The position numbers and the translations under genes were made by a program. Under the pieces are notes generated by a model. That model was given only the letters and a program-made list of their open reading frames with translations. It was not told where the DNA came from and searched no databases. From positions 1 through 45,448 of the forward strand of contig NZ_BLAF01000080.1 in the NCBI RefSeq assembly GCF_009687885.1: DNA of 45,448 bases, in the 5' to 3' direction. Below are positions 31,103-40,186 of the stretch, piece after piece. Source of the DNA: Acrocarpospora pleiomorpha. GTDB lineage: Bacteria; Actinomycetota; Actinomycetes; Streptosporangiales; Streptosporangiaceae. Each line of letters begins with the position of its first letter. The stretch's first letter is position 1.

Positions 31103-32296
31103 ATGCATCGGATCCCGCTGCCGCCTGGCTTCCTGTGGGGCGCCGCCACGTCGGCGCATCAGACGGAGGGGGCCAACGAGAACAGCGACTGGTGGGCCCT
31201 GGAGAACATGCCGGGTTCCTTCTGCGAAGAACCCAGTGGGCAAGCCGTGGACAGCTTCCATCGGTGGGCCGAGGACATGGATCTGGCAGCCGATGCGGGC
31301 CTGCGCGACTACCGCTTCAGCATCGAGTGGGCGCGCGTCGAACCAGAACCGGGCGTGTTCTCGGGTGAGGCTCTGAAGCACTACCGGCACATGATCGAAG
31401 GAGCACTCCAGCGTGGTCTGCGTCCATTGGTGACCCTCCACCACTTCACCTGTCCCGCGTGGTTCGCAGGCTGGGCCGATCCGGCGGCGCCGGATCTCTT
31501 CGCCCGCTACGTAGCTCAGGTGGCCGGGATCCTCGATGACGTCGAGCACGTGGCCACGATCAACGAACCGAACGTGGTAGCGGCCTTCCCCCGGCTCCTC
31601 GCCCAAGGGCCGGGTGGGCTCGCCAAGGGCCTTCCCGAGCCGGAGGAGACCATCGCGGAGGGGCTCGTCTCCGCGCATCGCCAGGCCCGGCACGTGCTGC
31701 GGACGGCACTCCCCGAAGTCCAGGTCGGCTGGTCCATTTCAGTTCAGGACTATCAGCCGGATCCCCCAGCAGTCGCGGCAGCCGCCGCGTACTTGTATCC
31801 GCGCCAGACCCGCTTTCTCCTGGAGTCGCGCGATGACGACTGGGTCGGAGTGCAGGCGTACACACGGGTCCGTCTTGTCCTGGATGGAGATGTCGCGCGG
31901 CCGGCCGCACCCGTTTCGTCGGCGCAGCGCACGCAAACCGGCTGGGAGTACTATCCCGCGGCCTTGGGCGGAGCGGTGCGGGAGGCGGCCCGTGTCGTGG
32001 GAGCCGTTCCTGTCATCGTCACCGAGAACGGCGTGGCGACCGGCGACGACGATCAACGCATCGCTTATACCCACGGAGCGTTGACCGCGCTGGCGGCGGC
32101 GCTGGATGACGGGATCGACGTTCGGGGCTACTTCCACTGGAGCCTGCTCGACAACTACGAGTGGGGTAGCTGGGGTCCGACGTTCGGCCTCGTCTCTGTC
32201 GACCGCGGCACCTTCGTGAGGTCACCGAAACCGTCGTTGGCGTGGCTGGGCAGGGTCGGCACATCGGGGCTCATCCCATCCCTGGAAGAACGATGA
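31103..32296 (+). CDS. Glycoside hydrolase family 1 enzyme (beta-glucosidase-like)
   Basis: ATG 31103 follows GAGGAG and gives 397 residues, slightly short for the family (usually 440-480). The GH1 start FLWGAATSAHQTEG is clear. The acid/base Glu is in TINEPN (E155) and the nucleophile in VTENGV (E307). The end FHWSLLDNYEWGSWGPTFGL is the conserved GH1 sugar-binding region. It has no signal peptide, so it acts in the cytoplasm on an imported glycoside. It opens a cluster with a sulfatase maturase, two sulfatases and a transporter, so the natural substrate is likely a sulfated glycoside. Its stop overlaps the next start (ATGA). Confidence 0.93.
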   Translation: MHRIPLPPGFLWGAATSAHQTEGANENSDWWALENMPGSFCEEPSGQAVDSFHRWAEDMDLAADAGLRDYRFSIEWARVEPEPGVFSGEALKHYRHMIEGALQRGLRPLVTLHHFTCPAWFAGWADPAAPDLFARYVAQVAGILDDVEHVATINEPNVVAAFPRLLAQGPGGLAKGLPEPEETIAEGLVSAHRQARHVLRTALPEVQVGWSISVQDYQPDPPAVAAAAAYLYPRQTRFLLESRDDDWVGVQAYTRVRLVLDGDVARPAAPVSSAQRTQTGWEYYPAALGGAVREAARVVGAVPVIVTENGVATGDDDQRIAYTHGALTALAAALDDGIDVRGYFHWSLLDNYEWGSWGPTFGLVSVDRGTFVRSPKPSLAWLGRVGTSGLIPSLEER

Positions 32297-33240
32297 GCGG
32301 CTGCTGCAATCCAGAACGGGAAGGCGAAACACCGCCGGCACCGCGTACGTTGTCCGAGCGTCACAGCGGGTCGAGGGCCGGTTACGTCGATCTACCGGGC
32401 GGCGACTTCGCCATGGGCGACGCCTTCGCGGAAGGCTACCCGTCCGACGGGGAGCGGCCGGTGCACCGCGTCACGGTCAGCGGCTTCACGATCAGCTCGA
32501 CCACGGTGAGCAACCAGGAGTTCGCCGTCTTCGCCGGGGCGACCGGGTACCGAACCGAAGCCGAGCGGTACGGCTCGTCCGCCGTCTTCCACTCCGCGCT
32601 TCGCGCGCCGGCACGCGACGTCCTGGGCGCGGCCGCGGGCGCCGCCTGGTGGCTCAACGTACGGCGCGCCGACTGGCGGCACCCCGCCGGCCGGAACTCG
32701 CACTGGACCGACGTGCCCGACCACCCGGTCGTGCACGTCTCCTGGCGGGACGCGGTGGCCTACTGCGAGTGGGCCGGCGCGCGCCTGCCCACGGAGGCCG
32801 AGTGGGAATACGCGGCGCGCGGCGGCCATCAGGGACGCCGGTTCCCGTGGGGGCAGGAACTCGCGCCCGGGGGAACGGACCTCTGCAACATCTGGCACGG
32901 CGAGTTCCCCACCCACAACACCTTGAGCGATGGATTTCTCACCACCGCGCCGGTCCGGTCGTTTCCCCCCAACGACTTCGGCCTGTACGAAATGACCGGC
33001 AACGTCTGGGAGTGGTGCGCGGACTGGTTCTCCGCCTCCTATTACCAGCGCTCTCCACTCCATGATCCCCGTGGCCCGCTCTCCGGCAGCGCGCGGGTCA
33101 CCAGAGGTGGCTCCTACCTGTGTCACCGCTCGTACTGCCACCGGTATCGGGTGGCGGCGCGCTCACGGAACACTCCCGAATCCTCCACGGGCAACTGCGG
33201 GTTCCGTGTCGTGCGGACACGAGGCAAGGACCAACGATGA
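32293..33240 (+). CDS. Formylglycine-generating enzyme (sulfatase maturase)
   Basis: ATG 32293 overlaps the GH1 stop and gives 315 residues. The FGE-sulfatase domain runs the whole length: YVDLPGGDFAMG, then EFAVFAGATGYRTEAE, HPVVHVSWRDAVAYCEWAGA, RLPTEAEWEYAARGG, and NVWEWCADWF. The copper-binding Cys pair is present in SYLCHRSYCHRYR (C277 and C282). The enzyme oxidises the Cys of CxPSR in sulfatases to formylglycine using oxygen. Direct coupling to the sulfatase that follows shows that it serves this cluster. Confidence 0.95.
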   Translation: MSGCCNPEREGETPPAPRTLSERHSGSRAGYVDLPGGDFAMGDAFAEGYPSDGERPVHRVTVSGFTISSTTVSNQEFAVFAGATGYRTEAERYGSSAVFHSALRAPARDVLGAAAGAAWWLNVRRADWRHPAGRNSHWTDVPDHPVVHVSWRDAVAYCEWAGARLPTEAEWEYAARGGHQGRRFPWGQELAPGGTDLCNIWHGEFPTHNTLSDGFLTTAPVRSFPPNDFGLYEMTGNVWEWCADWFSASYYQRSPLHDPRGPLSGSARVTRGGSYLCHRSYCHRYRVAARSRNTPESSTGNCGFRVVRTRGKDQR

Positions 33241-34589
33241 CCCCGAACATCCTGCTCATCACCGCCGACGATCTCGACGCCACCGTTCCGGGATGCTTCG
33301 GCGGCACCGCGAACACCACACCGCGTCTTGACCGCCTGGCCGCCGAGGGTATGCGATTCCTGCGCGCCCACGTGCCCGTCGCCGTGTGCCAGCCGAGCCG
33401 CTCGGCTCTGATGACGGGCCGGCGCCCGCATCGCAACGGCGCGCAGGGCTTCGAACCGGTCCTCGACGAGGTGCCCGTCCTGCCGGATCTGCTCCGGCCG
33501 GTCGGCTACCGCTTCGGCATCCTCGGCAAAGTCAGTCACCTCGCTCCGCAGGAACGATTCGGCTGGGACACCGTTCGCACCGAGGAGCAGCTGGGCACGG
33601 GACGAGATCCACAGGCGTACGCGCGGGCCGCCGCCGAATTCATCGCCGACGCGGCGCGGCCCTGGTTCCTGCTGGCCAATGCCCACGACCCGCACCGCCC
33701 ATTCCACGACAGCGAGACCGAACACGCGTGGTGGCCCGAGGAGACCAGGACGGACGTGCCGCCGCCGTCCAAGGTCTTCGACCCGGAAGAGGCCGATCCC
33801 CCAGGGTTCCTCCCCGACCTGGCGCTGGTGCGGAAGGAGTTCGCCGAGTATCTCAGCTCGGCCCGCCGCTGCGACGATGTCGTCGGCGCCGTGCTGGACG
33901 TCCTCGATGCCAGCGGACAAGCCGGCAACACGCTCGTGATCTTCCTGTCCGACCACGGTATGCCGTTCCCGTTCGCCAAGGCCAACTGCTACGTGCAGAG
34001 CACGCGGACGCCCCTGGTCATCAGGTGGCCCGGGCACATCGCCGCAGGTCGCACGGAAGGCTCGCACTTCGTCAGCTCACTCGACCTGTTTCCCACCTTG
34101 TGCACGGCCGCGGGCGTCGACGCCGGGCCTGACCTCGACGGCCGCTGCCTCACCTCACTGTTCACCGGCGGTCGGCAAGCAGGGCGGGAACACATGGTCA
34201 CCGTCTTCCATGAGACCGCCGCCAGGGAACGCTTCGAAATGCGCGCGATCCAGACCGCCGAGCAGCTCTATGTCTGGAACGCCTGGAGCGACGGTGACCG
34301 CTCTTACCGTGCGGAGAACATGTTCGGCCACACCTGGCCGGCCATGCTGAAGGAAGGCACCGAGAATTCCGAAATGGCGCGCCGGAACGAGTTCTACCGA
34401 ACCCGCTGCCCAGAGGAGTTCTACGACCTCACCGGCGACCCCCACGCTCTCGACAACACGGCCGGCACCGGGCGTCACCGCAAGGAACGAGACGAGCTAC
34501 GGTCGTTGCTCCTGGCGGATCTTCAGTCCCACGGCGATCCACTCGCCGACGCCTTCGCTCGCTTCGCGGCTGAACGACGCACGACCTAG
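33237..34589 (+). CDS. Sulfatase, type I (formylglycine-dependent)
   Basis: ATG 33237 overlaps the maturase stop (ATGA) and gives 450 residues. The metal-binding start NILLITADDLD (D11, D12) and the catalytic motif CQPSR (C51) are intact, so C51 should become formylglycine. FLSDHGMPF carries the second pair of metal ligands. No signal peptide is seen, so it is cytoplasmic and would desulfate imported substrate before or after the GH1 enzyme cuts it. The fold resembles heparan N-sulfatase/choline-sulfatase-like bacterial enzymes; the exact substrate is unknown. Confidence 0.94.
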   Translation: MTPNILLITADDLDATVPGCFGGTANTTPRLDRLAAEGMRFLRAHVPVAVCQPSRSALMTGRRPHRNGAQGFEPVLDEVPVLPDLLRPVGYRFGILGKVSHLAPQERFGWDTVRTEEQLGTGRDPQAYARAAAEFIADAARPWFLLANAHDPHRPFHDSETEHAWWPEETRTDVPPPSKVFDPEEADPPGFLPDLALVRKEFAEYLSSARRCDDVVGAVLDVLDASGQAGNTLVIFLSDHGMPFPFAKANCYVQSTRTPLVIRWPGHIAAGRTEGSHFVSSLDLFPTLCTAAGVDAGPDLDGRCLTSLFTGGRQAGREHMVTVFHETAARERFEMRAIQTAEQLYVWNAWSDGDRSYRAENMFGHTWPAMLKEGTENSEMARRNEFYRTRCPEEFYDLTGDPHALDNTAGTGRHRKERDELRSLLLADLQSHGDPLADAFARFAAERRTT

Positions 34590-34616
34590 CCTCCAGTACT
34601 GCAAGGGACAGCAAAG

Positions 34617-35201
34617 TTGCTCGAATACGTCATTCTCGGTTTGCTCGGACTCCGTCCATTCTCCGGCTACGACATGCGGAAATGGATGGAAGGCAAAGGC
34701 CAGTACGTGGGGTACGGCGTCCAACTGCCGCAGATCTACCGGACCCTCGCGAAACTCGTCGACCGCGGCTGGATCGAGTTCCAGGTCGATTCCCGCGAGG
34801 GGAAGCCGGATGCCAAGCTCTATCGACTGACCGATACCGGCCGGCAGGAGCTCGTGGCCTGGGCGCGTTCTCCGTACGAGCCGTCGCCCCGGCCCATGGA
34901 TCCCGACTTCATGGTGCGGTTCGTCATCGGCGGGGCCCTGGGCCGCGACATCGCCATCGCACTGCTGCGAACCGAACTCGACTACCGCCGAACGCAGGCG
35001 TCCAACCAGAACTGGCTGGACTTCGCCCATACCCCATTCGAGCCCGTGTCCGAGGTGGACGAGGCATGGGTCCGGGAACTGCACTGGACCGCGCACGAGC
35101 GCGGCTACGCCTCCACGGCCGCCTACATCGCCTGGCTCGAGCTCACGCTGGCGCGCCTCGAGATCGCTGACGGCACCACCCCAACGCGAGGACCCCGCTG
35201 A
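34617..35201 (+). CDS. PadR-family transcriptional regulator
   Basis: TTG 34617 gives 194 residues. The winged helix is typical of PadR: LEYVILGLLGLRPFSGYDMR, then QIYRTLAKLVDRGWIEFQ and LYRLTDTGRQELVAW. The long helical C-terminal part (Vir-type) mediates dimerisation. It lies between the two sulfatase genes, 27 bp after the first and 1 bp before the second, so it is co-transcribed and probably feeds back on the cluster promoter with its ATGT/ACAT motifs. Confidence 0.9.
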   Translation: MLEYVILGLLGLRPFSGYDMRKWMEGKGQYVGYGVQLPQIYRTLAKLVDRGWIEFQVDSREGKPDAKLYRLTDTGRQELVAWARSPYEPSPRPMDPDFMVRFVIGGALGRDIAIALLRTELDYRRTQASNQNWLDFAHTPFEPVSEVDEAWVRELHWTAHERGYASTAAYIAWLELTLARLEIADGTTPTRGPR

Positions 35202-35202
35202 A

Positions 35203-36750
35203 ATGCGAATCATCTACGTGGATGTCGACACTCTACGTGCCGATCACACTCAACCCTACGGATATCACCGGCCCACCACCCCGCACCTGCAGCAGCTGGC
35301 CGAACGCGGCGTCGTCTTCGACCGGTATTACTGCTCCGACTCGCCGTGCCTGCCCTCACGTACCGCGCTCACCTCGGGCCAGTTCGGCATCACCAACGGA
35401 GTCATCGGCCACTTCGGAGAGGCCGCCCGCTTCCGGCTCGATCCGGGCCACGGCGCCGAGCCCGACCGTCCGCTGCTGGGGCAGCACCTGCAGCGGCATG
35501 GTGTGTACACGGCGGCCGTCTCCATGTTCGCGGAGCGGCACCGCGCATATCACTTCCTGGGCAACTTCCGTGAGTCCATCCGGGCCACCGGAGAGCTCAA
35601 CGACGAGCAGGCGCACGACGTCAACGCCACCACCATGGACTGGATCCGGCGCCACGCGCACGAGGACAACTGGTACCTGCACGTGACGTACTGGGAGCCG
35701 CACACCCCCTACCTGCAACCAGCGGCATGGACCCAGAAGGCCGCCGATTCCGGTCCTGCCCCGCACTGGCCCGACGCGGAGACCATCGCCGGCCACGCCG
35801 AGATCTACGGCCCGCGCAGTGCCCTCGACCTGCACTACAGCGTCTTCCCGCAAGGCAGTCCCAATGCCAACATGCCGGAGGCGATCCGCGACCGAGCCGA
35901 CTTCGAGCACCTCGTCAACGGCTTCGACGGCTCGATCATGTATTGGGACCATCACTTCGGCCAGCTGCTGGCGCTGCTCGACGAGCTCGGCATCGCCGAG
36001 GAGACGGCCGTCATCGTCAGCGCCGATCACGGAGAATCGCTCGGCGAGAACGGCTCCTACGCCGAGCACGGACTGGCCAACGAGCCGACCCAGCGCCTGC
36101 CGCTGGTGATCTACTGGCCCGGGGTGACCGACGACCTCCCGGAAGAGCGCCGCCGCTGCGATGCCCTGCTGTACAACATCGACCTGGCCCCGACGCTCTG
36201 CGAACTGCTCTCACTCCCGACGCCCGACGGCTGGCAGGGCGCGTCCTTCGCGGACGCGATACGCGGTGCGGAACACCCCTCCCGCCCCTACCTCGTCCTC
36301 GGCCATGGCGCGCACACCTATCAGCGCGCGGTCCGCACGCGAGACCACCTCTACATCCGCACATACCACCCCGGATGTTTCCGCGCTGAGCCGGAACAGC
36401 TCTTCCATGTCGCCAAGGACCCGCATCTCACCCAGGACGTCCTGGCCGACGAGCCGGACCTCGCCGCCGCGATGCGCAACCACCTGCAGGAATGGTGGCA
36501 TACCTACGCGGGCGCTCCCGGCAGCCTGCCAGACCCCATGCAAACGACCTTGCAGGTCGGGCCCACGCACTACAACGACCCCACGCGGTACATCGCCCAC
36601 CTGCGCGACACCGGCCGCGCCCATCTGGCCGACCATCTCGAGCAGCGACTGCGGAGGCCCGCCTCGACGGTCCCCGTCTCCTGGCACGCTCAGATCGCCC
36701 CGCGGACCGAGGAACTCGTCCTGCGGCACGTCATGGACCGCAGCCGGTGA
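35203..36750 (+). CDS. Second sulfatase, type I
   Basis: ATG 35203 gives 515 residues. The metal-binding start IIYVDVDTLRADH, the catalytic motif CLPSR (C49) and VSADHGESLGENG are all intact. It is longer and clearly different in sequence from the sulfatase at 33237, so the two probably remove sulfate at different positions. No signal peptide is seen. Its stop overlaps the transporter start (GTGA). Confidence 0.94.
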   Translation: MRIIYVDVDTLRADHTQPYGYHRPTTPHLQQLAERGVVFDRYYCSDSPCLPSRTALTSGQFGITNGVIGHFGEAARFRLDPGHGAEPDRPLLGQHLQRHGVYTAAVSMFAERHRAYHFLGNFRESIRATGELNDEQAHDVNATTMDWIRRHAHEDNWYLHVTYWEPHTPYLQPAAWTQKAADSGPAPHWPDAETIAGHAEIYGPRSALDLHYSVFPQGSPNANMPEAIRDRADFEHLVNGFDGSIMYWDHHFGQLLALLDELGIAEETAVIVSADHGESLGENGSYAEHGLANEPTQRLPLVIYWPGVTDDLPEERRRCDALLYNIDLAPTLCELLSLPTPDGWQGASFADAIRGAEHPSRPYLVLGHGAHTYQRAVRTRDHLYIRTYHPGCFRAEPEQLFHVAKDPHLTQDVLADEPDLAAAMRNHLQEWWHTYAGAPGSLPDPMQTTLQVGPTHYNDPTRYIAHLRDTGRAHLADHLEQRLRRPASTVPVSWHAQIAPRTEELVLRHVMDRSR

Positions 36751-37982
36751 GACGCGTCGAAGACCCTGACGACAGGGTCGCCACCGCACCGGCCTCATCG
36801 GCGGGCAACGTCGGGGCCCTCCTCCTGATCGCGAACCTCGGCTGGGCCGTGCCCTCGGTGGCCGGGGCGACCCTGCTGCAGGCGCTGGTCGCCGACATCG
36901 ACCCCGCACGGAAGATCGCCTTCTACGGCCTGCTGTCCACTGTCGGCGCCGCGTGCGCGAGCCTCGGCATGATCGTCTCCGGCACCCTGTCCGACCGCAC
37001 CCACAGCAGGTTCGGCCAACGCAAGCCCTGGATCCTCGGTGGCGGGCTGCTCGCCGCCGCGTCGCTGAGCGCGGTCGGTCTCGTCACCTACACGCCGGCC
37101 ATCCTGGCGCTGTACGCCCTCTATCACCTCGGGCAAAGCGCCATGCACGGGGCACTGTTCGCCCTCGTACCCGACCTTGTGGACCGGGCCCGCTACGGTC
37201 GCGCCTCAGGTCTGGCCGGCCTCGGACTGCTGCTCGGGCAGACACTCGGAGGCTTCGCCGCCGCGTCGTTCCTCACCTTGCCCGCCCAGGGACTGGTCGT
37301 CCTGCCGTGGCTCACCGCGCTCGTCGCCGTCCTCACCGTCAGCAAACTGCCCGCCAGCCGTCCCGGCGTTCAGCCCGCTCGGGCTCCCTCGATCAGGGCG
37401 GCCTTCAAATTGCCGAAAGACGCCGACTTCTGGCGTGCCTTCGCCGGTCGGTTCCTCTTCCTGCTCGCCTTCTACCTGATCATTTCGTACCACCTGTACG
37501 TGCTCACCGATTACTTCCACGTCGCGACCGAACACACCGGAGGCGTCTTCGCGTCGCTCACCCTGGTCTTCGCCGTGGGAGCCGCCGTATGCGTGGCGCT
37601 TTCCGGTGGCTGGTCGGACCGCATGGGCCGCCGCAAACCCCTCGTCGTCGGCTCGTCCGTCCTGCTCGCCGCCGCCGTCCTGCCGCCCGCGTTCAGCGAC
37701 CAGCTGCCCTCGTTCTATGCGTTCTTCGGTCTCGCCGGCATAGCGTTCGGCACCTACCTCGCCGTCGACCAGGCGCTGATGGCCGATATCCTTCCCGAAC
37801 GCGCCAACACCGCCAGGGATCTGGCCGTGCTCAATGTCGCCAACAGCCTTCCGCATGTTCTGGCCCCTGGCATCGCGGGGCTCATCGTCACCGCCACCGG
37901 CTACGCCGGCATCTTCGTCGCGGCATCCGTCGCCGCCGTTCTCTCGGCCATAGCCGTACAGGCCATGAAGACCATCGACTAA
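36747..37982 (+). CDS. MFS transporter (sugar/glycoside uptake candidate)
   Basis: GTG 36747 overlaps the sulfatase stop and gives 411 residues with about 12 hydrophobic helices. The cytoplasmic loop GTLSDRTHSRFGQRKPWILG resembles the motif between helices 2 and 3 of GPH/MFS sugar carriers, and GGWSDRMGRRKPLVVG repeats it in the second half. Its place between hydrolases with no signal peptides suggests that it imports the intact sulfated glycoside. A larger frame that begins further left is not the true start. Confidence 0.9.
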   Translation: MRRVEDPDDRVATAPASSAGNVGALLLIANLGWAVPSVAGATLLQALVADIDPARKIAFYGLLSTVGAACASLGMIVSGTLSDRTHSRFGQRKPWILGGGLLAAASLSAVGLVTYTPAILALYALYHLGQSAMHGALFALVPDLVDRARYGRASGLAGLGLLLGQTLGGFAAASFLTLPAQGLVVLPWLTALVAVLTVSKLPASRPGVQPARAPSIRAAFKLPKDADFWRAFAGRFLFLLAFYLIISYHLYVLTDYFHVATEHTGGVFASLTLVFAVGAAVCVALSGGWSDRMGRRKPLVVGSSVLLAAAVLPPAFSDQLPSFYAFFGLAGIAFGTYLAVDQALMADILPERANTARDLAVLNVANSLPHVLAPGIAGLIVTATGYAGIFVAASVAAVLSAIAVQAMKTID

Positions 37983-38000
37983 CGCAAGGACGTGTCAACG

Positions 38001-38966
38001 ATGAGACTTCACCCAGTCCTCCGCCTTCTCATCCCGGCCGTCACCAGACGCCTGTCCAGAATGTCGCACCCGTCGGCCACCGACCGACCGGCCAAGTCCG
38101 CGGAAGCCGCATACGGACGCCTGGTTCAGAAACCACCGGTCGACGTCGCCGTCACCAGCCTCCGCATTCCCCGCACCGACGAAGGCGGCAATATCGAAGC
38201 GCGCGTGTACCGGCCCGCCGGTCCGGACAAGGCGCGGGCGGCGCTCGTGTACTTCCACGGCGGAGGCTGGTGGCAAGGTTCGCTCGAGACATCCCACTCG
38301 CACTGCGCCCACCTGGCCAAGCTCGCCGACGCCGTCGTCATCAGCGTGGCCTACCGCCTGATCCCCGAGCACCCGTTCCCCGCCAACCTGCGCGACTGCT
38401 ACACCGCATTCAGGTGGGCGGCGGAGCACGCCGGCGACCTCGGCGTCGATCCGTCCCTGATCGCCGTCGGCGGCACCAGCTCAGGCGCCAACCTCGCCGC
38501 CGCCGTGGCCCTGCGCGCCCGAGACGAGGACGGCCCGGCGATCGCGCTGCAGCTGCTGGAGATCCCCGTCCTGGACATCACCGCATCACCACAAGCGCCG
38601 GCGGACGCACCACCCTGGTATCACGTCATGATCGACCAGGCGCGGCAAACCTTCGACCGGTACGCCGGCTCGGGAGCACGACCGGAGGACCCTCTCGTAT
38701 CGCCGCTTCTGGCCGAGAGCCTGCACGGCCTCCCTCCCACCGTCATCCTCGCCAACGAGCTGGACGTGGTGGTCGACCACGCCGTCCGCTACGCGGACCG
38801 GCTCCGGGAGGCGGCCGTACCGGTCACGCTGACCGTCTACCCGGGACTCGCACACGGAATGCAGGCCTTCACCAGGATCCTGCCGGTCGGACGACGCTTC
38901 CGCGCGGAGGCGGCCCGCGCCCTCTCCGCTCTGTCCCTCACCGACGTACGGCCAGGTGCCGTGTGA
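38001..38966 (+). CDS. Alpha/beta hydrolase, HSL-type esterase
   Basis: ATG 38001 has AAGGA 10 bases upstream and gives 321 residues. The oxyanion motif HGGGW (86-90), the nucleophile elbow GGTSSGAN with S160, the acid in ANELDVVVDH and the His in PGLAHGMQAF are all present, so it is a catalytically complete esterase of the hormone-sensitive lipase group. As the last gene of the cluster, it may remove acyl groups from the glycoside. Its end overlaps the convergent FAD gene by 29 bases. Confidence 0.92.
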   Translation: MRLHPVLRLLIPAVTRRLSRMSHPSATDRPAKSAEAAYGRLVQKPPVDVAVTSLRIPRTDEGGNIEARVYRPAGPDKARAALVYFHGGGWWQGSLETSHSHCAHLAKLADAVVISVAYRLIPEHPFPANLRDCYTAFRWAAEHAGDLGVDPSLIAVGGTSSGANLAAAVALRARDEDGPAIALQLLEIPVLDITASPQAPADAPPWYHVMIDQARQTFDRYAGSGARPEDPLVSPLLAESLHGLPPTVILANELDVVVDHAVRYADRLREAAVPVTLTVYPGLAHGMQAFTRILPVGRRFRAEAARALSALSLTDVRPGAV

Positions 38967-40176
38967 GGTGGTCGATCACCTCACGCGCGTCGTCCTCGAT
39001 TCCGTGGATGAATGTGGACTTGCGGCGGCGCAGTACGGGCAGGCCCAGTGCGTACAGTCCTGGGCTGTCGACCGCGCCGCCCTCGTGGCGGAGGTGGCCC
39101 TTCTGGTCGACCACGGGCACGTTGAGCCAGCCGTAGTCGGGGCGATATCCCGTTGCCCACACGATCGTGCGGATCTCGCCGCTTCGCAGGTCGAGTTGCC
39201 AGCGGGCCGACTCGGGCACGTGGGTCGGCGCGAAGCGCTCGGGCGGGGCGACCTCGGCGTCGCGGCCGTGAGTTCGGGCCCACTCGTCGAAGGTGTCGAG
39301 CAGGCGCCGCATTTTGAGGTCCGCGAGCGAGAACACGTTTCGCAGGCCGCCGGAGAACAGCGCACGGCCGTCACGCACGGCCGCCCAGCGGCCCACCAGC
39401 TCGACATCCATCGTGGCGAGCGCGTTGAGGTCGAGCGTCCTGCGTTCGGGCGTCCCGACCAGCTGCGGCGAGGGTAGCCGCCGGGCCCGCGTCAGATCGT
39501 CGACCTCGTCGTGGCGCTGGTCCCAGACGCCCGACGCATCCATCCACCACAGCACATCGCGGCCGCGGTACAGGCGCGGCAACCGCACGTGCTCCCCTAC
39601 CGAGAGGATCACCGGTCGCCCCGACCGCCGCAGCTCGGCTGCCAGTTGTACGCCGGTCGCCGACGCTCCCACGACGAGTACGCCGCCGTCGGGGAGCCGG
39701 CTGGGGCCGCGGTAGTCGAACGGCGTCAGTTGCACGACGGACGCCGGGACCGCGTCGGCGAACTGCGGCACCGCCGGCTGGTTGCAGGCGCCGCTCGCGA
39801 TGACCACTGCCCGGCAGCTGATTTCGCCGCGGCTCGTCGTCACCTGGTATCCGTCGTCGGTGCGTCGCACCGATGTGACGTTCGTACCAGTACGGACGGG
39901 AGCGTGCGAGACGGCGGCGAAGCGCTCGATGAACTCGACCACTTCGCCCATCGTCATGTAGCCGTCAGGGTCCGGGCCTTCGTAGCTATGGCCCGGCAGG
40001 CGGCTCTGCCAGTTGGGAGTAAGCAGCCGCAGGGAGTCCCAGCGTTCGCGTCGCCAGGAGTTCGCCACCTCGCCGCGCTCGAGCACGACGTGGTCGACCG
40101 ACCGGCAACGGAGGAAGTGGCTCGCGGCGAGGCCCGCGTGCCCCGCACCGATGACGACCGCGGTGGTGCGTTCGAT
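38938..40176 (-). CDS. FAD/NAD(P)-dependent oxidoreductase (CzcO-like monooxygenase)
   Basis: The FAD motif AVVIGAGHAGLAAS begins a few codons after ATC at 40174-40176, and no ATG, GTG or TTG lies between that and the preceding stop. The first usual start is GTG 40086, which would remove the FAD motif; I therefore prefer ATC 40176 (behind GGGAGGAG) and 412 residues. The NADP motif VLVVGASATGVQLAAEL and the late IVWATGYRPD are also typical of flavin monooxygenases of the CzcO type. It probably oxidises a small substrate. It starts 10 bp after the OsmC stop, so the two genes form an operon. Confidence 0.85.
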   Translation of the reverse strand: MERTTAVVIGAGHAGLAASHFLRCRSVDHVVLERGEVANSWRRERWDSLRLLTPNWQSRLPGHSYEGPDPDGYMTMGEVVEFIERFAAVSHAPVRTGTNVTSVRRTDDGYQVTTSRGEISCRAVVIASGACNQPAVPQFADAVPASVVQLTPFDYRGPSRLPDGGVLVVGASATGVQLAAELRRSGRPVILSVGEHVRLPRLYRGRDVLWWMDASGVWDQRHDEVDDLTRARRLPSPQLVGTPERRTLDLNALATMDVELVGRWAAVRDGRALFSGGLRNVFSLADLKMRRLLDTFDEWARTHGRDAEVAPPERFAPTHVPESARWQLDLRSGEIRTIVWATGYRPDYGWLNVPVVDQKGHLRHEGGAVDSPGLYALGLPVLRRRKSTFIHGIEDDAREVIDHLTRHLAVRR

Positions 40177-40186
40177 GGCTCCTCCC

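Noticed and set aside
30904..31368. ORF in the sulfatase-cluster leader reading into GH1
   Set aside because: Different frame from GH1, no ribosome site and no protein-like pattern; it overlaps promoter sequence.
36953..39136. A 727-codon rightward ORF over the transporter and esterase
   Set aside because: Arg/Pro-rich composition typical of a shifted frame in high-GC DNA; the transporter and esterase frames have full motifs.
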